Made by a program: the position numbers and the translations under genes
From: Lanius collurio
Taxonomy: Eukaryota > Chordata > Aves > Passeriformes > Laniidae
NCBI GenBank assembly: GCA_020086605.1
Contig: JACBWW010000003.1
Location: forward strand, 57,459,847 to 57,523,846
Length of the DNA: 64,000 nucleotides
Reading direction: 5' to 3'
Notes under the pieces: model-generated
Database searches by the model: none
What the model saw: the letters and a program-made list of their open reading frames with translations, nothing else
What the model was told of the DNA's origin: nothing
Shown: in pieces, positions 48,742 to 57,930 of the stretch
Layout of the letters: every line of letters starts with the position of its first letter
Numbering within the stretch: the stretch's first letter is position 1

Positions 48742-50192
48742 TTGTTACATTCTGTGTCATATATGAAATTTGAAGGTTGGTCTTTGCATATCAAGTGTTG
48801 TTAAGTGTTTTAATCAATTCCCAGTTAATTACCCTGGTTAATAAAGTTTTGCACTTTTTTAATGACCCATCAGCCCAGATACCAATTACCCAAGTTTTTA
48901 TTAAAGGATTATGCAGTTCCCAGTTCAAAATCCCTTTTTCCAATGGATTTTCCAGGTTGTTAATTCCCAGTTTAAATACAAATAATGTTTTGAAGGTTTT
49001 ATTGCAAGTTTCATATTTTTACACCATTGTTGACTGTTCTAAGAATATTTAAATGATAGTTTTGTATTTTTACAAGTATGTTTTATGTTTTCACAAATGA
49101 TTTTAACATCCAACCCAACCTTGGAATGGACTCAGAAACCCAGGTTCATCACTGCCCCAGACTATTTTTAGCTCCTGACAGTTACCCTGCACCTCGGCTC
49201 TGTGGCAACCTGAATTTCAATGAGGAGACTTTCCCGCCTTTGGAAAAGAGTAACATCACCCTCTGGACAAGCAAGCAATTGGTGGGCTGAGATTATCTCA
49301 CCTTTACATCCCACCTATCACCATGGACCATGTGGGTGGGCTGTGGCAGGAACAGGGCGGAGCTCAGGCCATATGAAATCGGGTGCACAGAGGCCGGAGG
49401 GGGCTCAGCTGAATGGAGCTGGCCGTGGGCTGCGCTCAGTGCTGAGTACAGGCCAGCTTCCACTGGAAGCCAATCATAAATAATTGACTTTAGATTAACT
49501 AAATTCACCTTAGCACTGCCAGTGTTCCTTTCCGGTGGTCCAGAGCCCGAAAGGGCCAAAAGATCTCTCTATGGCCTGCGTTCCTGGAGCCTTCAGATGA
49601 GCCATTGGATCCTAATTTTCATTTTTAACTATTTTTGTTATTTTTCTTGCTTTCAATAATTTTTTTATTTTATTTTAAGAAAACAAGAGTTGTCTTGTTT
49701 CTCACATTCTGCATTATTCACTGGAAACAAATCACAGTGAAACCCTCAACATTTGAATGATTTAGAACACAGACTGCAGGAGACTGACTCACTGAAGTGT
49801 CACCGTTGGAAATGCATGTGTTTTACTGCTGTCTTTTACTTTCTGTGTGGGCCCTTCCTTTGTAATCTAGACTTTATGTTATTTGAACATCTGGTCCAGA
49901 TTTCTTTAATTTTTCTTCTCATCTGAGTTATTTTGGCTACTGTTGCTGTTGGTTGACTTTAGACCACTTTCAGTAGAGACGCTTTTGAGGAAGAGTCTTG
50001 TATATAGTTTTCAGACACCTGCACAGTCCCATGACTAAGATCTCAAGGAACATATACCTTCAGTAAGAAGAAATAGGAGGAACAAAAGTTCAGAGAATGA
50101 GAAAACAATTTTACTTTAAATGAGAGCGGGAAAAAGCCTGCACATTACCATATCTTGTAGGATGCTGGTGCTACAGGGAGGAAGGAGGGCGG
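48742..50192. other. Unclassified stretch with repeated TTCCCAGTT and a GC-rich tail
   Basis: TTCCCAGTT recurs at 48818, 48917 and 48964 in a T-rich context, then composition changes to GC-rich with scattered CpGs at 49300-49560. That composition step and the motif spacing would suit an unrecognised LTR, but I cannot define ends or a polyadenylation layout. T-rich simple sequence lies at 49618-49680. Confidence 0.35.
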
Positions 50193-50292
50193 TAGAGGGT
50201 GGAAAGTGTTAACAGCACCTTTACCCTTCTTTTCTGAACTATTAGAGGGTGGAAAGAGTTAACGGCACCTTTACCCTTCTTTTCTGAACTAT
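50193..50292. repeat. 50-bp tandem duplication
   Basis: Two 50-base units (50193-50242 and 50243-50292), starting TAGAGGGTGGAAAG and ending TTTTCTGAACTAT, differ at only two positions. This indicates a recent duplication. Confidence 0.95.
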
Positions 50293-52814
50293 GTGTATGA
50301 CTGAAACATCCGGGTTGATGAAGAGTACCAGATGAGGTTCCCTGGTTCTTATCCTCATATCCAACAACAACACTGTTTCACTTAATAAGCTAAAAATTGT
50401 CATCATATCAGGGTGGAATACTCTGGGCCTTCCCCATGTTGACTGTTTCTTCACTGAAGGCATTTCTACCTGTTTACAAATCACCACTCTATCTCTTAGT
50501 GTTAAATTCCTCTTGGGATAGGGATGGGTCCAGGGTGGCTGGATTTCAAGTACTTGCTCTAGTTTATGTTTTGAGCCTTCTTGGACAACCACAGCATGTT
50601 GTTCTCAATGATACTAATTACAAATGAGGTAATAAGTGCTTTCATACAAAACAGCTGCTTCCATCTCCCTATCTGCACAGCAAATAAGCCTTCACTTTTA
50701 AATTTTAAATTGTCAGTTCTGATGTTAACCTATGTTTAGACCAGCTGTATTTCTTTACATTAATAAAAATAATGTTTCAATAGTTTGAAATTTCACAGTG
50801 TAAAAGAGTACAAAAAGCAGTTGAAGTTGTCATTTTGTGAGCATTGGTTAGCAAGCAGGGCTTTTCCAAACTCCTATAGGTCTTTCAGGCCTCAGTGGGA
50901 CTTTTATGAGCTCAGCATGCTCTGCTTTCCTGTCCAAAAAAGAGGTTGTAGAGCCACACCTCCACATGCATCTGGGCACAGGCATCTCTGAGAAATGTCC
51001 CTGTTACTTTTAGGGAAAAGAGACATCAATTAGTCAAGTTTTGAAAGGAAAAGTTTTTTTTTTTTTTAAAAAAGATGATAAAATAGGAAATTTTAGTAAG
51101 AAATGTATCTTTGAAATAAAAAATTAAAACATTTCATGCTGAAAATTTGACAAAGTCTTTAACTATTTTCACTGTTTTTCCATTTTCTTTTTTGGCTGAA
51201 ACCAATTCAACCTAAATTTGTAATTTTTTTGCATCAGCTGCATACTCTACACCTTATTAAAATGTAGCTTCTGGAAGGAACAGAACTGTTATAAGCATGT
51301 TTGTATTTGCCCTTCAAAGAAGACTTCTGCTTTGGCAGATGGAAGTTGTCAAGGTGCAATGTAGTTGTCAAGGACTCAGAGGGGCTGAGTTCTCCTTGGG
51401 AGCTGTGGTACCAACTGGGGGCTGGCAGCACAGGGGTCTCAGCAAGGGCCCACCTCAATACCCCTGGCCAGGGAGCAGGGCAGGCAAGGGGCAGTCCCAG
51501 GCATTGGGCATTTTCAAGGGACTGGAGACAGGCTGAGCTCACACCTGAGCATCAACCTAATGCTGGGGTCAGAATCAGGCTCAGACACACCCCAGGATGG
51601 CTGAGGAGGTCCATGGGGAGCAAATTAACAGATCAAATACCACTGTTCCTACTGTGGAAAAAGGTTACTAATATTCCCTCTCATGAAACAGGAACATTGC
51701 TCTAGTTTTGGTCTAATGAATCATTGACATATTTAAATGTTCTTGGAAGATTCTGATCCAACTGTTGACCTAAATGGGATTATAGCACTATGAAGCAAGA
51801 TTTAATTTCAGTATTGCCTATAGGCAGAAGAGAGTCCAGGAGATTTTAACAAAGGCTGACCAGAATAAGAGGTAGTGTTCAACAGAAGAACACACAAGCT
51901 CAGCTGTGATTCAGAGTTAAACCTCAACCAGATAAAATACTACATGACTCTGCTTCCAATTAGTATGGAAAAGATATGTTCTTGGCCATTTCTCCTTTAT
52001 GCTCATGTGAGAAAGAAGAGTTAATTTAACTACAGTTAATTTCATGGCCTCTATAATGTATCCAATTATATTGTCCTAATTATTTCAAGCCCTCATATGC
52101 CTTGGTTGAGTGCCTTCTTTGGAAGAGGATATTAAATAACGATTATCCTCCTCATTAATACAATGCACGATAAAGAGAAAACAAACAAGACATGGATGAA
52201 AGGCATAAATATAATTTCTATTTTTTATTCACTTTCCTCCTGATCTTTCCACAAGAGCAGCAACATTATTCATGGAGATATGAGGAAGCTTGGAAATTTT
52301 TTGTCTTGCCTTGTCATTCCACTTTTGTCTGGTTAATGTGTAAGGGTGAGGGGTATTTTAGAAGCTTTAAGGACTTTTCTGAGAGATCAGCTATTACTAA
52401 CCCATAGCACTAGGCTACAGCTACAGAAGTTGAGACTTCAATTAGTTCTAATTCATCCTTGTTTTACTAATTTGGACAATGAAGCATAAAAAGGTGTGAA
52501 CCAGAGTAAAGAATAAGGTAGGAGGGTAACATTCATTTCTTGTGCATGAAGACTAAAATGAGACAAAATTAGTGCTATCTCATCCTTATGAAGGTAGACA
52601 GTATTTGGAGGCAGTGCATGAGGCAGAGTTCCCACACTTTTTACCCAGTTGTGAACCTTCAACCATTGTGATTAAGCAACATGCCATGGTCTTCCTCATT
52701 CTGTGAGAGGTGGGAGTGAGAGTGACAAGCACTGTGAGCAGAAGAGACACTTTAGTCTGGACTTTGTTGCACCAACGGTAGAACAGTCCTCAGTGAGCTC
52801 AGATAAAGGATAAC
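50293..52814. other. Unique noncoding sequence
   Basis: A T-run lies at about 51054-51068. GC-richer 51.3-51.6 kb opens overlapping frames on both strands (up to 134 codons) without family resemblance. No gene was recognised. Confidence 0.5.
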
Positions 52815-52949
52815 AATCATAGTAACATTGGATCCAAAAAATGGTTTGTGTTGGAAGAGATCTTTAAAGATCATCTAGTTCTCCTCTCTGGCCATGGACA
52901 GTGACACCTTCTACTAGACCAGGTTGCTCAAAGCCCCATCCAACCTGGC
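52815..52949 (-). mobile_element. CR1 LINE, 3' part (split by LTR)
   Basis: The plus strand shows the reverse-complemented CR1 terminus: 'aatcatag', 'aatggtttgtgttggaagagatctttaaagatcatctagttc', then 'ctactagaccaggttgctcaaagccccatccaacctggc'. The CR1 text then breaks at 52949 and resumes at 54384 with 'ctggccttgaatgc', so both parts are one insertion split by the LTR at 52950-54383. Confidence 0.93.
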
Positions 52950-53340
52950 TGTGTTGGTTTGGCACGGCCTGGTTTTAGGTAGCAGGGGACCACAAAGATG
53001 GCTCCTGTGAGAAGCTGCTGGAAGCTTCCATCATGTCCGGCAGAGCCAATGGCTGATAGCTCTGAAGATGGACATGCTGCTGGCCAAAACTGGGCCAAAT
53101 AAGAGAGGTTGGTAACACCTCTGTGATGCCATGGTTAAGAAGAAAATCAAAACAAAATGACAAGATTTTGGATTCTAGTCAGAGAAGAGGAGGAGGTGAG
53201 AACATGCGAGGGAAACAAAATTTGGCGACACCAAGGTCAGTGGAGAAGGGGAGGAGGTGCTCCAAGCACTGCAGCCAAGGTTCCTCTGCAGGCCATGGGG
53301 CAGACCATGGTGAAGCAGCTGTGCCCCTGCAGCCCATGGG

Positions 53341-53578
53341 GATCCACGGGGGATGCAGAGATCCCCCCACAGCCCCTGGATCCATGGGGGATGCAGAGAT
53401 CCCCCCACAGCCCGTGGGGATCCACGGGGGATGCAGAGATCCCCCCACAACCCATGGGGATCCACGGGGGATGCAGAGATCCACCCACAGCCCATGGGGA
53501 TCCACGGGGGATTCAGAGATCCACCCACAGCCCATGGGGATCCATGGGGGATGCAGAGATCCACCCACAGCCCCTGGG
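53341..53578. repeat. 40-bp minisatellite inside the LTR (6 copies)
   Basis: Units start GATCCACGGGGGATGCAGAG and end CCCACAGCCCATGGG. Starts are at 53341, 53379, 53419, 53459, 53499 and 53539; the first unit is 38 bases, the rest 40. Divergence between units is only one to three bases. Because 40 is not divisible by 3 and the unit lacks stops, all plus frames stay open and the minus strand does too. Confidence 0.95.
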
Positions 53579-53718
53579 GAGGTGCCAGAGCAGGTGGATG
53601 CCTGGAGGAGGCCGTGATCCAGTGGGAGACCCGGTGGAGAGAGAGGGCCCTGCTCCCAGGCTGGAGCAGCCTGGCCTTGGAGGGCTGCACCTGTGGGAAG
53701 AGAAAGCCCCGGGGCAGC

Positions 53719-53940
53719 AGTTTTGGAGGGCTGTGTGCCCTGGCAGGGGCTCACAGCAGTTTTGGGGGGCTGTGTGCCCTGGCNAGTTTTGGGGGGCTGT
53801 GTGCCCTGGCAGGGGCTCACAGCAGTTTTGGGAGGGCTGTGTGCCCTGGCAGGGGCTCACAGCAGTTTTGGGGGGCTGTGTGCCCTGGCAGGAGCTCACA
53901 GCAGTTTTGGGGGGCTGTGTGCCCTGGGAGGAGCTCACGC
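53719..53940. repeat. 39-bp minisatellite inside the LTR, with an N
   Basis: Units start AGTTTTGGGGGGCTGTGTGC and end GGGGCTCACAGC. Starts are at 53719, 53758, 53785, 53824, 53864 and 53903. The second unit is cut to 27 bases by a single N at 53784, so the array was not fully resolved and the true copy number is unknown. Confidence 0.95.
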
Positions 53941-54383
53941 TGCAGCAGGGGCGGTGGCTGCTGCTCCTGAGAGTGGGCCCACAGCAGGGAAGTTCAGGAG
54001 AGCTGTGTCCTGTGGGAGGGAGCCCACGGTGCAGCAGGGGAAGACGCCTCTCCTGGAGCAGTGGAAGGAAATCTCGGTGATGGACTGACCAAAGCTCCAT
54101 GCCCTGTCGGTGGGAAGGAGGGAGGGGCTGGGGGAAGGTGTTCTAAGGGCTTATTTTACTTCTCATTGTCCTCCTCTGGGTCTGTTAGTAATAAATTCAC
54201 TTCACAACTTAAGCTGAGCCTGTTTCACCCTTGAAGTGTTTCTCCCCTTCCTTATCTCACTCACGAAGCATTTCATCAATTTTTTTTTTTTTCTTTTTCC
54301 CTCCTCTGCCCAGCTGTGGCAGGGGAGAGTGAGCAAGCAGCTCTCAGGGGGGCCTGGCCTTGGGCCAGCATCAAACCATGACA

Positions 54384-54948
54384 CTGGCCTTGAATGCTTC
54401 CTGGGATAAGGCATCCACTGCTTCTTTGGGCAACTTTTGTGGTGCCTGACCACCCTCATTGTAAATAATTTCTTCCTTATGTATAATCTAAATCTACCCT
54501 CTTGGTTTAAAATTGTTGCCCTCTGTCCTATCACTACAGGCCCCACTAAAATGTCTGCCGCCATCTTTCTCAAAAGCCAGCTTATAGTACCTACTGGAAG
54601 GTGCTCTGAGGTCTCCCCAGAGCCTTTTCTTCTCCAGACTGAACTCCCAACTTTCTCAGCCTGTCTTCATAGGATAGGTGCTCTAGCTCTTTCATCATCT
54701 TCATGATTGTCCTCTGGACTTGGTCCAGCAGGTCCATGTCCTTCTTACCTTGGGGGCCCCAGAGCTGGGTGCAACACTGCAGGTGGAGTCTCAGCAGAGG
54801 GGCAGAATCACCTTCCTCAACCTGCTGCCCATGCTGATTAAGAAGCAGCCCAGGATAGGGTTGCCTTTCTGTACTGCAGGTGCCCATCTCTGGCTCACAT
54901 CTAATTTTGCATCCACCAATTTTCTCAAGTTCTTCTGTTCGGGGCTGA
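54384..54948 (-). mobile_element. CR1 LINE, ORF2 C-terminus and 3'UTR
   Basis: This continues the CR1 interrupted at 52949. On the minus strand the frame 54591-54887 carries CCTQLWGPQGKKDMDLLDQV and LEHLSYEDRLRKLGV, the conserved C-terminal part of CR1 ORF2 (family 'LEHLSYEERLRELGL'). Then comes the 3'UTR, with complement text 'cctgaccaccctcattgtaaataatttcttcc'. The copy is 5'-truncated near 54948 and carries in-frame changes, so it is inactive. Confidence 0.93.
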
Positions 54949-56930
54949 ATTTATAGAATATAAGCATCTAGATAGGATAAAGTATAGTGTCAGCTCCTAT
55001 CATTTTCATTTATGCAAACTTTGTGAAGTGCAGAAGTGCTTTACATGAGGTAATCACTTGGATGATTTCTTCATTTTGTTGGCTCAAGATAAGAAAAAAG
55101 TAAAAAATTATTCACTGCTTAAGTTTAAATCTCAGATCTCAAGCAACTAAATAAAGTGCTGTTTGGAATAGGAATGTGTAGCTGGCCTTCAGTAGCCTCC
55201 TCCTGCCCACCTGTTCTGCATATTGTTTAACTGGGAAGATGAAAAAGGATTCAGCTGTTTCATGCTCTTTCAGATTCTTTCTCATCAGGGAATGAAACTG
55301 CAAGTCTCATCAAGAATGGGGTTATAAAAATGTGCAGACAGAAATACCCTGAGTCTATATAAGCTGAGGTTGCTTCTGCCATTTGGCTCATGTAAAGATT
55401 CTTCAAATCCTCTTACAGTAAAGGGCTGTAAGACTGATAAAAGCATGTCTGTTTTATAACAAGCAGCAAAGAAGCACTGCTGAGTCACCTTCACTGTGAG
55501 CTCAGTCTTTTTTCATTCCTGAGAGCAGGTGTCAGTCACATGCCTTTTCTGATGCAACTGCTGGTAACTGCTCTGCTGTCATCCATTGTGTCATTTGGCA
55601 TCATGGGCAGAGTCAGCTGATGAGGTTAAGGAGTGAGGGTCATCATCTGGTGCTAAAATACAAACAAATTCAAATAAACATTACCTCATTGAGGAAAAAG
55701 AGGGGGGATTGGTATAGTCAAAATGAGAATGGAGAGGATAGAGAAAGTAAAGGGAGGAAGGGAAAAAGACTGCTGCAGGAACATTACCCTGGGCAGAGTT
55801 TTCAGCAAGTTTTGCATCAGCCAAGCACATTCTGTACAGCTAAGCAAAGGCAGAGACAAAAATAGAGTACCCTACCAGTTGTATATTTGTACAAGCCCTT
55901 CTTGGATGAAATGCACCTGAAAAGCATCCTGGAGCTGGGCTCAGACCCAAATTAGACTATGATTCCATGTGCAGATATTCAGCATGATACACTGGCTCCA
56001 GCCACTCTTCAGCAGATCAATGCATTTCTCCTCTCCTCTGCTGGCTTAAAATTCTGGCAATCAATATAGTCTGGATAAGCCTGATGGGTCAGTATCCCCA
56101 TAAATGCAATCTATCCCATTGGTGTATGTTCATTCAAACCATTTGCAAAATATGTATATTCCCCCCTCTTTTGCTTTGTCTGTCCTTGGTTAAGTGCATT
56201 CTAGATGATCATGGAAAGCATGTTCTTTTCTAATTCACTGGCTTCAGTGAGAGAACTGCCCTGGTAATGGACAGTAAATGACTGATACATCATGAAAAAA
56301 TTTGGGCCAAAGTGAGCACTACGTGATTTTATGAGTTTCTTCTTTCTGCAAAGGTATTCGGTCAGGGACCACATCTTTTATAAGGTCAGCATTTGGTGAG
56401 AATTCTCCCTTTTACCTAGAGGCATTTGTTGAAGAGTTAAAACAGAAAGGTTTGTCTCATAAAAATGTGCAAGTGTATGCACACATAGAGACCAGTGGTT
56501 CAAGCTCTTGACCTGTCTGGGACATAGCTCAATTTACTTTGTCATCTGAGACCACTTCCAGTAGCCTGGTAAGGTCCAGTGACCACCTTGTGTGCCCAGT
56601 GTTGTACCATAAGGCAAACACTGCAGCTCAGTTCACAGCTCACAGGGAGATTATGTGCTTAGAGTGGGATTCAAAGCAGGTTGTAGGTTAAGTAGGGAAC
56701 TACAGTGTGCAGCTGAGAGATAACCAGGAGGGAGAGAGAGAACTGCAGGGCCTGGGTGGGCAGGGGCAAGATGCACATCTCTAGGGTCCTTACTCCCAAT
56801 CCAAAGCTGGGACATTACCCCAAAGGTAAATTAATTTTTTTTGAGACCCTAACAAGTCCTGTTTCCTCTGAAAGTGTGGCTAATTTCTTATTGTCATTCC
56901 ACAACCTTTTTTCCTCAGCCACACTTTGCA
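54949..56930. other. Unique noncoding sequence
   Basis: No exon or recognisable repeat was seen. Frames at 55620-55920 lie in purine-rich DNA and are compositionally biased. Confidence 0.5.
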
Positions 56931-57000
56931 CAGTAGTCAGTGGCTGAAACACTCACCCAGGAGGTCAGTGGTCCAGGTTCAAAGTCCCTCCTCTGACTGG
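56931..57000 (+). repeat. tRNA-derived SINE stub
   Basis: Both internal RNA polymerase III promoter boxes are visible: an A-box-like TGGCTGAAACAC (56941-56952) and a B box GGTTCAAAGTCC (56976-56987), about 35 bases apart, with 'actcacccaggaggtc' between them. This matches tRNA-headed SINEs of reptiles as I remember them. It does not fold as an intact tRNA gene: there is no acceptor stem and no T-run terminator. It is a truncated head. Confidence 0.55.
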
Positions 57001-57101
57001 GGAAATGCTGTTAATTATGCCCAATTACCAAGCTGGATGTGGGCTATCCTCCAGAGCTCTCCCTGAAGCTGTTCAGCTGTAGCATAGGATTCAAGAATTT
57101 C

Positions 57102-57557
57102 TGTGACAAAAGAGAACACCAATGCAGGAGCTCAGCAATTCTGAACAATGAATCAATATGATTACACAGAAGCCCCTTATTGTTTAAAATACACTCCACT
57201 CACACATCTCACAACTTTTACATAGTACACTACTTATACATTTCTCTTACATATACATAACTTGTACAGTTGACCTACACACTTTACCCTATTTATATAT
57301 AATACTTTACTTACACATTTTACTTGGTTATAAATAACATACTACTTATACATTTTGCATCTTATCCATAATAGACTATATATACACTTACTTATACCTT
57401 TTACAACTTCTACATAACACAGTACTTATAAATTTTGCAACTGCTATGCATGCAATCATGCATTGCTTGATCAGTCCCTCTATCTTGTCTACAAGCTTTG
57501 CACGCACCTTTCAGAAAATAAAGATTGGTTCTAGTTCCACATGGCACAGTCCTTGCA
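57102..57557 (-). mobile_element. Retroviral-type LTR with AT-rich internal repeats
   Basis: On the minus strand it starts TGCAAGGACTGTGCC and ends ...CTTTTGTCACA (TG...CA). An AATAAG polyadenylation-like signal (complement at 57176-57181) is followed by GGGGCTTCTGTGTAATC, as in R/U5. Immediately upstream on the minus strand is a purine run GGGAGAGAAGAAGC, a possible polypurine tract, which would make this a 3' LTR with internal remnants at 57558-57930. No matching flanks support a clean solo LTR. I recall similar songbird LTRs with the same tandem-repeat body. Confidence 0.6.
57205..57445. repeat. ~36-bp degenerate AT-rich tandem repeat
   Basis: About six diverged units built on TACTTATACATTTTGCAAC and TTCTACATAACACA follow one another, with spacing varying from 34 to 46 bases. 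They occupy the presumed U3 of the LTR. Confidence 0.75.
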
Positions 57558-57930
57558 GCTTCTTCTCTCCCAAGTTAGCCCAGTTTATCTTTCAGTGACC
57601 TTGATGAATTCCTGAGGGCTCTCACAAGTAGGGCTCCTGATCCAAGCAGGCAGAGTTGAGATGATGACAGCAACAAAACCCACCTAGTGATCCACAGCCA
57701 AGTCAGTCCAAGAAAGCCAAACAATAAGACAGAAAAGGCCAGAGAACAGACATCAGCCACTTCCACCTCTTTCCTCTCTGAAGCTTCAGACTGGGCTTAA
57801 AAATCCTGCAGGGGCTGATGTGCTGCAGCTGAAGGTGGAAGGCCAGGTGAAGCTGGTGAGGGTAATTCCAGCCCCCATTCTGAGGGCTCTGGTAAGAATA
57901 ACTAAAGATGGTTTGGTTGGGGCACACTGT
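57558..57930 (-). other. Possible ERV internal remnant upstream of the LTR
   Basis: On the minus strand two short frames (57703-57927 and 57575-57766) lead towards the LTR. The second contains a leucine/valine/tryptophan-rich hydrophobic run (about residues 9-35), a composition that would suit a membrane segment located just before a 3' LTR. There are no conserved catalytic or fusion motifs that I can name, so this remains a guess from position and composition. Confidence 0.25.

Larger units (their letters stand above)
52950..54383 (+). mobile_element. Solo LTR of an endogenous retrovirus, ~1.43 kb
   Basis: It begins TGTGTTGGTTTGGCA and ends ...CATGACA (TG...CA) and is flanked by CTGGC on both sides (52945-52949 and 54384-54388), a 5-bp target-site duplication. 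Host CR1 sequence continues uninterrupted across it. AATAAA lies at 54190-54195, in a layout typical of an R region. The order GGCTCCTGTGAGAAGCTGC, GACACCAAGGTCAGTGGAGA, minisatellites, AATAAA and the GGCAGGGGAGAGTGAGCAAG-type end matches a songbird LTR I recognise; the 5-bp duplication would suit an ERVL-class element. No gag, pol or env is present, so it is a recombined solo LTR. The 307-codon open frame at 53157-54080 is a by-product of its stop-free repeats. Confidence 0.9.

Noticed and set aside
53341..53940. CRISPR-like repeat arrays
   Set aside because: Units are directly tandem with no unique spacers, and the context is a vertebrate LTR.
53157..54080. 307-codon open frame as a repetitive protein gene
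   Set aside because: It lies wholly inside the solo LTR, is produced by stop-free 40- and 39-base tandem repeats, contains an N, and is matched by equally long frames in other frames and on the other strand.
56931..57000. Functional tRNA gene
   Set aside because: A and B boxes are present, but there is no acceptor stem pairing, no proper anticodon stem-loop and no T-run terminator. A SINE stub explains it better.
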